From: Pseudaquabacterium terrae
GTDB taxonomy: Bacteria > Pseudomonadota > Gammaproteobacteria > Burkholderiales > Burkholderiaceae_C
Direction: 5' to 3'
Assembly: GCF_013266755.1 (NCBI RefSeq)
Contig: NZ_JABRWJ010000002.1
Span: forward strand, 310,001 to 374,000
Length of the DNA: 64,000 nucleotides
The position numbers were made by a program, and so were the translations under genes. Below, in pieces: positions 8,102-19,165 of this stretch. The stretch's first letter is position 1. Every line of letters starts with the position of its first letter. The notes beneath the pieces were generated by a model. That model did no database searches and was not told where the DNA came from. It was given only the letters and a program-made list of their open reading frames with translations.

Positions 8102-8899
8102 ATGGCCGAGGCCCTGCTCGGCCTCGCCGGGCCGCTGTACCTCGCGGCGCTGATCGGCGGCTTCGCCGCGATGGCGCTGTGGGAAACGGTGCGGCCCCTG
8201 CGGCCGGCCAGCGTGCCGCTGGCGCCGCGCTGGATCAACAACCTCGGCCTGCTGTTCATCAACCAGGCGGTGATGCGCCTGGCCTTGCCGCTGGCCGGGC
8301 TGTCGGTGGCCTTGCTCGCCGCGTCGCGCGGCTGGGGTCTGCTGCCGCTGCTCGAGGTGCCTGCCGTGCTGGCGGTGCCGCTGGCGGTGGTCATGCTCGA
8401 CGGGGTGCGCTGGGCGGCCCATCGCGCGATGCACTGGCCCGGGCTGTGGCGGCTGCATCGCGTGCACCACAGCGACCTCGACTTCGACTGCACGATCGAG
8501 CTGCGCTTCCATCCCGGCGAAGCGCTGCTGGCGCAGGCGCTGCTGTCGCTGGCGATCGTTGCGCTGGGCGCGCCGCCGCTGGCGGTGCTGCTGTCGGACC
8601 TGCTGACGCTGGTCTGCGGTTACTTCACGCACGCCAACGTGCAACTGCCGCCGCGCTTGGAGCGCGTGCTGCGCAGCGTGTTGATCACGCCGGATCTGCA
8701 CCGCGTGCACCACTCGGCGCGCGTCGACGAATCGATGTCGAACTACGGCGTGCTGTTGTCGGTCTGGGACCGCTGGTTCGGCAGCTACCGCGCGCATCCC
8801 GCGGATGACCACCTCGGCATGCAGTTCGGCCTGGCCGAGCTGCGCGAGCCACGCCAGCTGACGCTGGCGCGGCTGCTCTGGCTGCCGTTCCGCCGCTGA
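8102..8899 (+). CDS. Sterol desaturase / fatty acid hydroxylase family membrane enzyme
   Basis: 265 residues with four or more membrane helices. The histidine clusters of the di-iron fatty acid hydroxylase superfamily are present: AHRAMH, WRLHRVHHSD and, later, HRVHHS. Bacterial members hydroxylate or desaturate membrane or outer-layer lipids; the substrate is unknown here. The start is ATG 8102, 9 nt after the PEP-CTERM stop, so the two genes are probably co-transcribed. Confidence 0.85.
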   Translation: MAEALLGLAGPLYLAALIGGFAAMALWETVRPLRPASVPLAPRWINNLGLLFINQAVMRLALPLAGLSVALLAASRGWGLLPLLEVPAVLAVPLAVVMLDGVRWAAHRAMHWPGLWRLHRVHHSDLDFDCTIELRFHPGEALLAQALLSLAIVALGAPPLAVLLSDLLTLVCGYFTHANVQLPPRLERVLRSVLITPDLHRVHHSARVDESMSNYGVLLSVWDRWFGSYRAHPADDHLGMQFGLAELREPRQLTLARLLWLPFRR

Positions 8900-8903
8900 C
8901 CGT

Positions 8904-10178
8904 TCAGCCGCCGGCGACGCCGGCCCGCTCCAGCATCGCGTGCAGCAGCACGTTGCAGCCGGCGGTGATGTGCTCGGGCTTGGCGTCCTCGATCTCGTTG
9001 TGGCTGATGCCGTCCTTGCACGGAATGAAGATCATGCCGGCCGGCGCCAGCCGCGCCATGTAGACGGCATCGTGGCCGGCGCCCGAGACCGCGCGCATGT
9101 TGCTGTAGCCCAGCGCTTCGGCCGCGGAGGCCACCGCGTTGATGCAGTCCGGATGGAAGGGCTGCGCCGGATACGCCGAGACCGGCGTGATCTCGATCGG
9201 CAGCCCGCTCTCGGCCGACAGCTTCGCCGCGACGCCGCGGATGTCCGCATCCATCGCGTCGCAGATCGCATCGCTGGCATTGCGCAGGTCGATCGAGAAC
9301 TTGACGCGGCCCGGGATCACGTTGCGGCTGTTCGGGAACACCTGCACCATGCCGACCGTGCCGCGGCCATGCGGCGGATGGCGGTGCGCGCAGGCGACGA
9401 CCTCCTGCATCAGCTTCGTCGCCACCTGCAGCGCGTCCTTGCGCAGCGCCATCGGCGTCGGGCCGGCATGCGCTTCCATGCCGGTGACGACGCAGTCGTA
9501 CCAGCGGATGCCGAGCACGCCGGTGACGACGCCGATCGTCTTGTCGTTGTCCTCGAGGATCGGGCCCTGCTCGATGTGGGTCTCGAAGTAGCAGCCGATC
9601 GGATGCTCGCCCGGCTCTTCCGGCCCGATGTAGCCGATGCGCTCGAGCTCGTCCTTGACGCTCTTGCCCTCCACGTCCTTTGCAGCATAGGCATGCTCGA
9701 GCGTGAAGGCCTTGGCGAACACGCCCGAGCCCATCATCACCGGCACGAAACGCGAGCCTTCCTCGTTGGTCCACCACGCCACCTCGATCGGCGCCTCGGT
9801 CTGGATGCCGTGGTCGTTCAGCGTGCGCACCACCTCCAGCCCGGCCAGCACGCCGTAGTTGCCGTCGAACTTGCCGCCGGTGGGCTGCGTGTCGATGTGG
9901 CTGCCGGTGACGATCGGCGGCAGGCTGTTGTTGCGGCCCGCACGGCGCAGGAAGCCGTTGCCGATCTTGTCGATCGTCACCGTCAGCCCGGCCTCGGTGG
10001 CCCAGCGGCTGACGAGATCGCGGCCCTGCTTGTCGAGGTCGGTCAGCGTCAGGCGGCAGACACCGCCTTTCGGTGTTGCGCCGATCTTCGCCAGCTCCAT
10101 CAGCGAGTCCCACAGGCGCTCGCCGTTGACGCGCAGGTCGCGCAGCTGTTCGGGAAGGGGCTTGACCTTCATGTCCAT
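8904..10178 (-). CDS. Zn-dependent N-carbamoyl-beta-alanine / N-carbamoyl amino acid hydrolase
   Basis: 424 residues of the M20/M28-like carbamoyl hydrolase family (beta-ureidopropionase, allantoate and carbamoyl-amino acid amidohydrolases). Metal-binding blocks are visible: TGSHIDT, WWTNEEGSRF, ETHIEQGP and SGAGHDAVYMA. Next to preTA and hydA it most likely does the third step of reductive pyrimidine breakdown, N-carbamoyl-beta-alanine to beta-alanine, CO2 and ammonia. The start ATG 10178 (MDMKVKPL) is preceded by GAGGAG. The gap to hydA is 10 nt, so it is the last gene of the operon. Confidence 0.88.
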   Translation of the reverse strand: MDMKVKPLPEQLRDLRVNGERLWDSLMELAKIGATPKGGVCRLTLTDLDKQGRDLVSRWATEAGLTVTIDKIGNGFLRRAGRNNSLPPIVTGSHIDTQPTGGKFDGNYGVLAGLEVVRTLNDHGIQTEAPIEVAWWTNEEGSRFVPVMMGSGVFAKAFTLEHAYAAKDVEGKSVKDELERIGYIGPEEPGEHPIGCYFETHIEQGPILEDNDKTIGVVTGVLGIRWYDCVVTGMEAHAGPTPMALRKDALQVATKLMQEVVACAHRHPPHGRGTVGMVQVFPNSRNVIPGRVKFSIDLRNASDAICDAMDADIRGVAAKLSAESGLPIEITPVSAYPAQPFHPDCINAVASAAEALGYSNMRAVSGAGHDAVYMARLAPAGMIFIPCKDGISHNEIEDAKPEHITAGCNVLLHAMLERAGVAGG

Positions 10179-10188
10179 GATCGGCTCC

Positions 10189-13000
<2,812 letters not shown>

Positions 13001-13015
13001 GGGGGACTCTCGACG

Positions 13016-14407
13016 TCAGATGTGCATGGATGGGGACAGGCTCGCATGAATGCTCCGGGCGGCACGCTTGCCGTCCTCGACCGCTTCGACCGTCAGGTCG
13101 CGGCCGCCCAGGCGGCAGTCGCCGCCGGCCCACAGGCCTTCGGCACCGGTTCGGCCGTCGGCATCGGCGACGATGCGGCCGGCTTGCAGCGTCAGCCCGG
13201 CGCCGTCGAGCGTGCGCGTGTCGAGCTTCTGGCCGACGGCCCGGAGCAGCATGTCGGCGCTGAAGAGCTCGTGCGTGCCGTCCGGCACCAGCTTGCCGTC
13301 CAGCAGGCGCTGACGCGCAAAGCGCACGGCCATCAGCCGGCCCGCGTCGCCGATCATCGCCTGCGGTGCCAGCCAGTGGTGGATCGTCACGCCGTTGGTC
13401 TGCGCCCAGTCCTGCTCGGCGGCCGACGCGCCCATCGTCTCGGGGCCGCGCCGGTACACCATGTGCACCTCCTCGGCGCCGAGCAGCTTCGATTGCACCG
13501 CGGCGTCGATGGCGGTCATGCCGCCGCCGATCACGACCACGCGGCGGCCGATCGGCAGCGCGGCCTTGTCCGGCGTCTGCAGCAGCTCGGCGATGAAGTC
13601 GACCGCATCGCGCACGCCGGCCAGGTCCTCGCCGGGCAGCCCGAGCGGCTCGGTGCGGGTCAGGCCGACCGCCAGGTAGACGGCGTCGAATTCACTGCGC
13701 AGCGCCTGCAGCTGCGCGGCGCTGTCGAGCCGCCAGTCGCAGCGCAGCGTGATGCCGCCGAGGCTCATCAGCCATTCCAGCTCACGCTGCGCGAAGCCGC
13801 CGGCGGTCTTGTACGACGCGAGGCCGTATTCGTTGAGGCCGCCGCCTTTCGGCCGCGCGTCGTGCAGCACCACCTCGTGGCCGAGCCGCGCGAGGCCGAA
13901 GGCGCAGGCCAGGCCGGCGGGGCCGGCGCCGACGATTCCGATGCGCTGTCCGGTCGGCGCGGCGCGCTTGAACAGCGCATCGACAGGCTTGTCCATCACC
14001 GCATCGACCGCGTAGCGCTGCAGCCGGCCGATCTCGACCGGCTTGCCTTGTTGGGTCGTGCGCACGCACACCTGCTCGCACAGCACCTCGGTGGGGCAGA
14101 CGCGCGCGCAGGTGCCGCCGAGCGGGTTCGATTCGAGGATCGTCTTCGCGGCGCCGCGCAGGTTGTCCTCGGCGATGCGGCGGATGAAGCTCGGCACGTC
14201 GATGCCGGTGGGGCACGCGGTGGCGCAGGGCGCATCGTGGCAGTACAGGCAGCGCTCGGCTTCGACCAGCGCCTGTGTGCGCGTGAGAAGCGGCGCAGCG
14301 TCGCCGAAGTGCTGCGTGTATTGCGCGGCGCTCAGGCGACCGGCGCGGATGTCGGGCGCCGAGCCGTCGAGGCCGGTGGTGGGGGCGGGCGAAAGGGTCG
14401 AGGACAC
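13016..14407 (-). CDS. preT: NAD-dependent dihydropyrimidine dehydrogenase, PreT subunit
   Basis: 463 residues starting at GTG 14407 (VSSTLSPAP), chosen because GCAGGAG lies just upstream and no ATG fits. An N-terminal Fe-S domain (RCLYCHDAPCATACPTGID, then GGTCARVCPTEVLCEQVCVR) is followed by the two nucleotide-binding folds of the glutamate synthase small-subunit family: GIVGAGPAGLA for FAD and VVIGGGMTAIDAA for NAD(P). It passes electrons from NADH to PreA. It is the first gene of the pyrimidine operon; operator and promoter candidates lie within 107 nt upstream. Confidence 0.93.
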   Translation of the reverse strand: MSSTLSPAPTTGLDGSAPDIRAGRLSAAQYTQHFGDAAPLLTRTQALVEAERCLYCHDAPCATACPTGIDVPSFIRRIAEDNLRGAAKTILESNPLGGTCARVCPTEVLCEQVCVRTTQQGKPVEIGRLQRYAVDAVMDKPVDALFKRAAPTGQRIGIVGAGPAGLACAFGLARLGHEVVLHDARPKGGGLNEYGLASYKTAGGFAQRELEWLMSLGGITLRCDWRLDSAAQLQALRSEFDAVYLAVGLTRTEPLGLPGEDLAGVRDAVDFIAELLQTPDKAALPIGRRVVVIGGGMTAIDAAVQSKLLGAEEVHMVYRRGPETMGASAAEQDWAQTNGVTIHHWLAPQAMIGDAGRLMAVRFARQRLLDGKLVPDGTHELFSADMLLRAVGQKLDTRTLDGAGLTLQAGRIVADADGRTGAEGLWAGGDCRLGGRDLTVEAVEDGKRAARSIHASLSPSMHI

Positions 14408-14465
14408 GCGCTCGGCTCCTGCTGGAGGCGCCGGGCGCGGGAGGTGGCCCGGGATCACCGCGAAG

Positions 14466-14481
14466 CTGACCGTTTGGTCAG
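14466..14481. promoter_or_regulatory. Candidate RutR operator upstream of preT
   Basis: CTGACCGTTTGGTCAG is a perfect dyad (CTGACC, four bases, GGTCAG). It matches the published E. coli RutR consensus TTGACCAnnTGGTCAA at 11 of its 14 defined positions. It lies 59 bases upstream of the preT GTG and a few bases past the start point predicted from the sigma-54 element, where a bound repressor would block transcription. Confidence 0.7.
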
Positions 14482-14498
14482 GAATCCGGTCGATATTA

Positions 14499-14514
14499 CG
14501 CAAAGCGCGTGCCA
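14499..14514 (-). promoter_or_regulatory. Sigma-54 (-24/-12) promoter for the preT operon
   Basis: On the minus strand the sequence reads TGGCACG-CGCT-TTGC. It matches the consensus TGGCACG-N4-TTGC exactly, with the required ten bases between the GG and GC pairs. The predicted start is near 14488. A TAATAT at 14489-14494 overlaps that start region but has no good -35. Sigma-54 control fits a pathway that releases ammonia, for example under NtrC. I found no convincing NtrC dyad upstream. Confidence 0.65.
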
Positions 14515-14598
14515 CGTGACGACCCCGTACAAACCCCCGCCGTGGTGCGTCGCCGGTACGCCAACGGTGCGTCAAAGGACGCCGCGGCGGCGCGGCGC

Positions 14599-15624
14599 TC
14601 AGGACGTCGAGGCAGCGCGGCGCTGGCGGGCGCGCCGCCATTGGCGATCGGAGCGGAAACCGGCCATGTCGGCCGCCTGGCCGGTCTTTGCGCCACTGCG
14701 CAGGGCCTGCTGCGCGAGCGCGACGCGCACGTGCTCGACGTAGTCGCGCGGGGTCAACCCGGTGTGCTGGCGGAACAGCCGCGTCAGCTGCCGCGGCGTG
14801 ACGTGCGCGATCGCCGACAGCGCCTCGGCCGACCATGGCTCGCCCGGCCGCTCGCAGACCGATTCCTGCACGCGGTGCAGCGCCGGGTGCAGGTGGTCGC
14901 GGAAGGCCAGCAGCGGCGAGCGCTGCGGGTCCTGCGTGCCGCGCCGGCCGTGCGCAACCATCACCTGCGCGACGTGGGCGGCCAGCGCATCGCCGCAGTG
15001 CTGCGCGATGCAGTGCAGCGCCAGGTCGATGCCGGCGGTGATGCCGGCACTGCTGAGCAGCGCGCCGTCCTCGACCCACAGCCGGTTCGCCAGCACCTGC
15101 GCCTGCGGCGCCAGCGCGACGAGGTCGTCGAGCAGCTCGTGGTGCGTGGTGCAACGCCGCGTGCCGAGCAGGCCGGCATCGGCGGCGAGCAGCGCGCCGA
15201 CGCACACCGTCAGCAGCCGGTGCGGCGTGTCGGCCGCTTCCAGGTGCTGCGGCAGCACGCGGCCGAGCCAGTCGCGCGCGGCGAGCCAGGGGCGCTGGCG
15301 GCGCACGACCTGGGCCACTTCGCCGGGGCGGCCGAGCAGCACGACCCAGGTCGGCGCGGACAGGCGCTCGGGCAGCGGTTCGATGCCGGCCAGCGTCAAG
15401 CCGACGGAGGACTGCACCTGCGCTTCGGGCCCGGCGTAACGCAGCCGGAATGCCGCCGGCCGGCGTCGCCGCTGCAGCGCCTGGTTGGCGAGCCGGAAGG
15501 CCTCGGCCGGGCCGGCGAGGTCGAGCAGCAAGCTGTCCGGCAGCACGACGAACAGCACGTCGATCAGCGGCGCGTCGGTCGGCAGCGCCGCAGTCGCTTT
15601 CTTCAGTCCCGGTTCTCGGTCCAT
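14599..15624 (-). CDS. GlxA/FtrA-type regulator (DJ-1/PfpI domain + AraC HTH)
   Basis: 341 residues from ATG 15624. The N-terminal ~190 residues are a DJ-1/PfpI-like domain (VLFVVLPDSLLLDLAGPAEA; nucleophile region LTVCVGALLAADAG; then TTHHELLDDL). An AraC double helix-turn-helix lies at about 230-330 (LSAIAHVTPRQLTRLFRQHTGLTPRDYVEHVR). Regulators of this shape usually sense a small nitrogen compound and activate adjacent catabolic genes. The start overlaps the end of the separate PfpI gene by 22 nt, so the two are translationally coupled. Confidence 0.88.
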   Translation of the reverse strand: MDREPGLKKATAALPTDAPLIDVLFVVLPDSLLLDLAGPAEAFRLANQALQRRRRPAAFRLRYAGPEAQVQSSVGLTLAGIEPLPERLSAPTWVVLLGRPGEVAQVVRRQRPWLAARDWLGRVLPQHLEAADTPHRLLTVCVGALLAADAGLLGTRRCTTHHELLDDLVALAPQAQVLANRLWVEDGALLSSAGITAGIDLALHCIAQHCGDALAAHVAQVMVAHGRRGTQDPQRSPLLAFRDHLHPALHRVQESVCERPGEPWSAEALSAIAHVTPRQLTRLFRQHTGLTPRDYVEHVRVALAQQALRSGAKTGQAADMAGFRSDRQWRRARQRRAASTS

Positions 15625-16214
15625 GCGAAGTCCATCTGCCGCGCCGTGCGTTCGGCCAGCGCACGGCCGGCGAGGCGCTCTACCAGGTGCAGGCTCATGT
15701 CGATGCCGGCGCTGATGCCGGCCGACGTGACGAATCGGCCAGCATCGACCCAGCGCAGGCCCTCGCGCACGTCGAGCCGCGGGTGGTCGCGCCGCAAGTC
15801 GGCCACGTCCTCCCAATGCGTCGTCACCGGCAGGCCGGCTGGCAATACGCAGGCGTCGGCGAGCAGGAAAGCGCCGGTGCAGACCGAGGCGACCAGCTCG
15901 GCTGACGCGGCCGTGCGTTCCAGCCAGCGCAGTGTCGCGGCCTCGCGCCGCTCGTCGTCGACGACGCCGCCCGGCACGATCAGCACATCCGGCGCCGGCG
16001 CCGCGTCGAGCGGATGATCGACGGCGGCCTGCAAGCCGGCGCGCGCCCGGCACAGGCCGGCCTTGCGCGCCACCGTGATCACGTCGAACAGCGGGGCGGC
16101 GTCGGGCGCCGCGCGCGCAGCCATCCGGTTGGCGGTCGTGAACACCTCGTACGGTCCGGCGAAGTCGAGCACCTCGACTTGCGGGAACAACAGGATCGCG
16201 ACCCGCCGTGTCAT
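15603..16214 (-). CDS. DJ-1/PfpI family protein
   Basis: 203 residues starting at ATG 16214, which overlaps the upstream isochorismatase stop (ATGA). It contains the single-domain DJ-1/PfpI fold: ILLFPQVEVLDFAGPYEVF, DVLIVPGGVVDDER, nucleophile elbow VASVCTGAFLLADA and the TTHWEDVADL histidine block. It is related to the sensor half of the next gene but lacks the AraC half. Related proteins are isonitrile hydratases (InhA) or glyoxalase/chaperone-like enzymes, and the exact activity cannot be fixed. Family assignment is secure. Confidence 0.85.
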   Translation of the reverse strand: MTRRVAILLFPQVEVLDFAGPYEVFTTANRMAARAAPDAAPLFDVITVARKAGLCRARAGLQAAVDHPLDAAPAPDVLIVPGGVVDDERREAATLRWLERTAASAELVASVCTGAFLLADACVLPAGLPVTTHWEDVADLRRDHPRLDVREGLRWVDAGRFVTSAGISAGIDMSLHLVERLAGRALAERTARQMDFAWTENRD

Positions 16215-16777
16215 GTGCCCGCCGCGGCGCGTTCGAGCGCCTGCTCGACCGTCACCAGCGTCGCGAAGCGCCCGGCCAGCACGGTCTCGGTGCGCTCGCG
16301 GATCTGCGCCGCGCTGAGGCGCTCGCCGGCCGGCGTGGTCATGTCGAAGGTCAGCGTCGCCTCGGTGATGTAGTCGACCTGCCAGCCCTCGTCGCTGGCG
16401 TGGCGGGTGGTCGTCTCGCAGCACTGCTCCGTGCGGATGCCGGCGACCATCAGCCGGCGGATGCCCTGCTGGTGCAGCCAGACCGCCAGGCCGGTGCCGA
16501 CCAGCGCGCTGTGGCGATGCTTCTCGAACGTCACCGCCGCGTCGTACGGCGCCAGGCCGTCGATCGGGCGGATCAGGCCGCTTTCCGGCGCGAAGGCATT
16601 CGACGGCTCGCGCGGCCCGTCGGTGTGGAAGATGCGCACGACCGGGATGCCGCGTTCGGCGCAGCCGGCGAGCAGCGCATTGCAGCGCTCGAGGAACGCC
16701 GGCGCGTCGGCATCGGACCAGAACGGACGGGTGCGGAAGGATTGTTGGACGTCGATGAACAGCAAGGCGGTGGACAT
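16211..16777 (-). CDS. Isochorismatase-family cysteine hydrolase
   Basis: 188 residues from ATG 16777, with CAGGAG upstream. The catalytic triad of the family is visible: aspartate in LLFIDVQQSF, lysine in FEKHRHSALVGT and nucleophile cysteine in AGIRTEQCCETTTRHA. Members hydrolyse amides such as nicotinamide, N-carbamoylsarcosine, ureidoacrylate or biuret. It is the first gene of a coupled trio with the PfpI protein and the AraC regulator. With the pyrimidine operon nearby, a nitrogen-salvage amide is plausible, but that is inference. Confidence 0.88.
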   Translation of the reverse strand: MSTALLFIDVQQSFRTRPFWSDADAPAFLERCNALLAGCAERGIPVVRIFHTDGPREPSNAFAPESGLIRPIDGLAPYDAAVTFEKHRHSALVGTGLAVWLHQQGIRRLMVAGIRTEQCCETTTRHASDEGWQVDYITEATLTFDMTTPAGERLSAAQIRERTETVLAGRFATLVTVEQALERAAAGT

Positions 16778-16826
16778 GCGAGGCTCCTGGTGGGAAGGCC
16801 TTGATCGTGACACCGCCGCAGCGTGC

Positions 16827-16853
16827 GCGCAGCGCCGCTGCGCGACAAGTCGC
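16827..16853. promoter_or_regulatory. Paired palindromes upstream of the isochorismatase trio
   Basis: GCGCAGC-GCC-GCTGCGC (16827-16843) directly abuts GCGAC-AA-GTCGC (16842-16853), both exact dyads, about 50-75 bases upstream of the isochorismatase ATG. The placement suits an activator such as the AraC-type protein encoded at the end of the trio. Confidence 0.4.
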
Positions 16854-16883
16854 GGTCAAAAACGGACATCCTTCCGCCGGCTG

Positions 16884-17975
16884 TCAGGCGGCGGCGAGAC
16901 CGCCCACTGCCTGCCGCGCCGCCTCGTCGGCCTGCTCGACGATGCGCTGCTTCCACTCGGGCGTGTCGGTGTAGAAGGCATCGCGCACGCGGCGCTTGAT
17001 CGCCTCGTGCTGCGGCTCGCCGATCTCGGGATGGTTCTCGAGCCACTGGTCGGCGCGCAGCGCATCCAGCACCTCGGTGATCGAGACGGTTCCGTACTCC
17101 ATCGCGATGCCGGTGTACTCGGCCTGCGGGCATTCCTCGTAGGCGGCCATCCACATCAGCCCCTGCAGCACCGCCGAGGCCGACGAGCCGTCGTAGATCG
17201 AGGTCACTTCCGGACCCCACCACGCGCGCGCACGGGCCAGCGCCGCTGCATCGTCCTGGCAGGCGAAGATGCGTTCGCCGTGGCCGCTCGGCCCCAGGCC
17301 GGTGTGGAAATCGATCCAGCCGAGCCGTGCGCAGCGCTTGGCGTGGTCGCGCAGCACATGGCGCAGCGTCTGCTGGCTCCAGGTTGGGTTGCGGCCGCCG
17401 TAGAACAGGCCCTCCGGGTGGTCGTACTGGCCGCCGGAGATCGCCGCCTGCCAGGCCTTCAGGCCGCGCTCGGCAAGGTAGCGCGCCACCTCGGCCTGCA
17501 CCTGCTCGGTCGGCGGCCATTGCGAGGGCACCAACAGGTGCGCGATCTCGTCGTAGGCCTCGTTGCGCGGCAACGGCGCGTGGAAGTCGTGGAAGTTGCG
17601 GTTCAGGTCGACGTTCTCGTGCGTCGTGCGGCGCCACCACGAGAAACCGTACGGGTTCAGCCCGTGCACATACAGCAGCGCGACACCGCCGGCGTGCGCC
17701 GCGCGGCGCAGTTCGGCATCGCCGAGCAGCGCGATCTGCGCGCCCGAGCCGCAGAAGCCTTCGACGCCGTGGCAGGCGCTGCTCAGGATCAGCACGGCGC
17801 TCGCATCGGCCGGGCCATCGCGCACCACATCCATCGCCAGCACCTCGCCGTCGCGCCCGAGCATCGGATGCGGATGGCTGTGCACGTCGAGGCCCGCGCC
17901 ATCGGCCGCCGCGAGGAACTTCGTGCGCGCCTCGGCGTAGCTCTGCGCGAAGAAGGTGTGGACGGGCGCGCTCAT
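16884..17975 (-). CDS. DUF2817 / M14-like metallocarboxypeptidase family protein
   Basis: 363 residues; the start ATG 17975 overlaps the stop of the upstream amidohydrolase. It matches the DUF2817 family, a branch of zinc carboxypeptidase-like proteins. Likely metal and substrate blocks are SSACHGVEGFCGSGAQ, VDLNRNFHDF and WIDFHTGLGPSGHGE, with a candidate catalytic glutamate in AMEYGT. No signal peptide is visible, so it is probably cytoplasmic. Coupling to an M20 amidohydrolase suggests that both act on amidated or acylated amino acids or small peptides. Confidence 0.8.
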   Translation of the reverse strand: MSAPVHTFFAQSYAEARTKFLAAADGAGLDVHSHPHPMLGRDGEVLAMDVVRDGPADASAVLILSSACHGVEGFCGSGAQIALLGDAELRRAAHAGGVALLYVHGLNPYGFSWWRRTTHENVDLNRNFHDFHAPLPRNEAYDEIAHLLVPSQWPPTEQVQAEVARYLAERGLKAWQAAISGGQYDHPEGLFYGGRNPTWSQQTLRHVLRDHAKRCARLGWIDFHTGLGPSGHGERIFACQDDAAALARARAWWGPEVTSIYDGSSASAVLQGLMWMAAYEECPQAEYTGIAMEYGTVSITEVLDALRADQWLENHPEIGEPQHEAIKRRVRDAFYTDTPEWKQRIVEQADEAARQAVGGLAAA

Positions 17976-19165
17976 CGCGGCGTTTTCAACCAGGCTTCGG
18001 CAATCCGCACCCAGGCCGTCGCGCCGAGCGGGATCAGGTCGTCGTTGAAGTCGTAGCTCGGGTTGTGCAGCATGCAGGGGCCGAGGCCGTGGCCGCCGTG
18101 GCGGTGCGCGCCGTCGCCGTTGCCGATCATGAAGTAGCAGCCGGGGGTGTGCTGGAGGTAGTAGCTGAAGTCCTCGGCGCCCATCGTCGGCTCGAACTCG
18201 ACGACGTTGTCCGCGCCGACGACCTCGCCGAGCACGCGGCGCGCGAACGCGGTCTCGGCCTCGTGGTTGATCGTCGGCGGGTAGTTGCGCACGAACTCGA
18301 ACTCGCAGCTGCACTCGAAGGCTGCGGCCGTCGATTCGGCCACCGTCTTCATGCGCCGCTCGATCAGGTCGAGCACCTCGGTCGTGAAGGTGCGCACCGT
18401 GCCTTCGAGCACGCAGTTCTCGGGGATCACGTTGGTCGCTTCGCCGGTGTGCAGCATCGTCACCGAGATCACGCCGGTGTCGATCGGTCGCATGTTGCGC
18501 GAGACGATGGTCTGGAAGGCAGTAACCATTTGGCAGGCGGCCGGCACCGGGTCGATGCCGAGGTGCGGCATCGCACCGTGCGCGCCCTTGCCCTTGACCG
18601 TGATCTTGAATTCATTGCTCGACGCGTAGCACGGCCCGCTCTTCAGCGCGAACTGGCCGACGGCCAGGCCCGGCCAGTTGTGCGTGCCGAACACGGCTTC
18701 CATCGGGAAGCGCTCGAACAGGCCGTCCTTGATCATCTCGCGCGCGCCGCCGCCGCCTTCTTCGGCGGGCTGGAAGATCAGGTACACGGTGCCGTCGAAG
18801 TTGCGGTGCCTGGACAGGTGCTTGGCCGCTGCCAGCAGCATCGCGGTGTGGCCGTCGTGGCCGCAGGCGTGCATCTTGCCGGCGTGCTTGCTGGCATGCG
18901 GGAAGGTATTGCGCTCGGTGATCGGCAGCGCGTCGATGTCGGCGCGCAGGCCGAGCGCGCGCGGCGAATCGCCGTTCTGGATGATGCCGACGACGCCGGT
19001 GGTGCCGAGGCCGCGGTGCACCGGAATGCCCCAGCTTTCGAGCGCGTTGGCGATCAGGTCCGAGGTGCGCTGCTCCTCGAAACACAGCTCCGGGTGGGCG
19101 TGGATGTCGCGACGCAGCGTGGTGATGGCCGCGGCGTCGGCCAGGATGGATTCGATCAGGCGCAT
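17972..19165 (-). CDS. M20 amidohydrolase (hippurate hydrolase-like)
   Basis: 397 residues, full length for the M20D aminoacylase family. Visible motifs: DIHAHPELCFEE, RADIDALPI, MHACGHDGHTAML, the catalytic glutamates in FQPAEEGGGG, GAHGAMPHLGIDP and the C-terminal MGAEDFSYYL. It removes acyl groups from amino acids such as N-benzoylglycine or N-acetyl amino acids. It overlaps the DUF2817 gene by 4 nt. Its promoter must lie in the 113-nt divergent gap shared with the molybdopterin oxidoreductase gene. Confidence 0.9.
   Translation of the reverse strand: MRLIESILADAAAITTLRRDIHAHPELCFEEQRTSDLIANALESWGIPVHRGLGTTGVVGIIQNGDSPRALGLRADIDALPITERNTFPHASKHAGKMHACGHDGHTAMLLAAAKHLSRHRNFDGTVYLIFQPAEEGGGGAREMIKDGLFERFPMEAVFGTHNWPGLAVGQFALKSGPCYASSNEFKITVKGKGAHGAMPHLGIDPVPAACQMVTAFQTIVSRNMRPIDTGVISVTMLHTGEATNVIPENCVLEGTVRTFTTEVLDLIERRMKTVAESTAAAFECSCEFEFVRNYPPTINHEAETAFARRVLGEVVGADNVVEFEPTMGAEDFSYYLQHTPGCYFMIGNGDGAHRHGGHGLGPCMLHNPSYDFNDDLIPLGATAWVRIAEAWLKTPR

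Noticed and set aside
14515-14598. NtrC binding site upstream of the preT sigma-54 promoter
   Set aside because: TGGTGCG and TACGCCA are present but in the wrong relative orientation and spacing for the NtrC dyad GCACC-N7-GGTGC.
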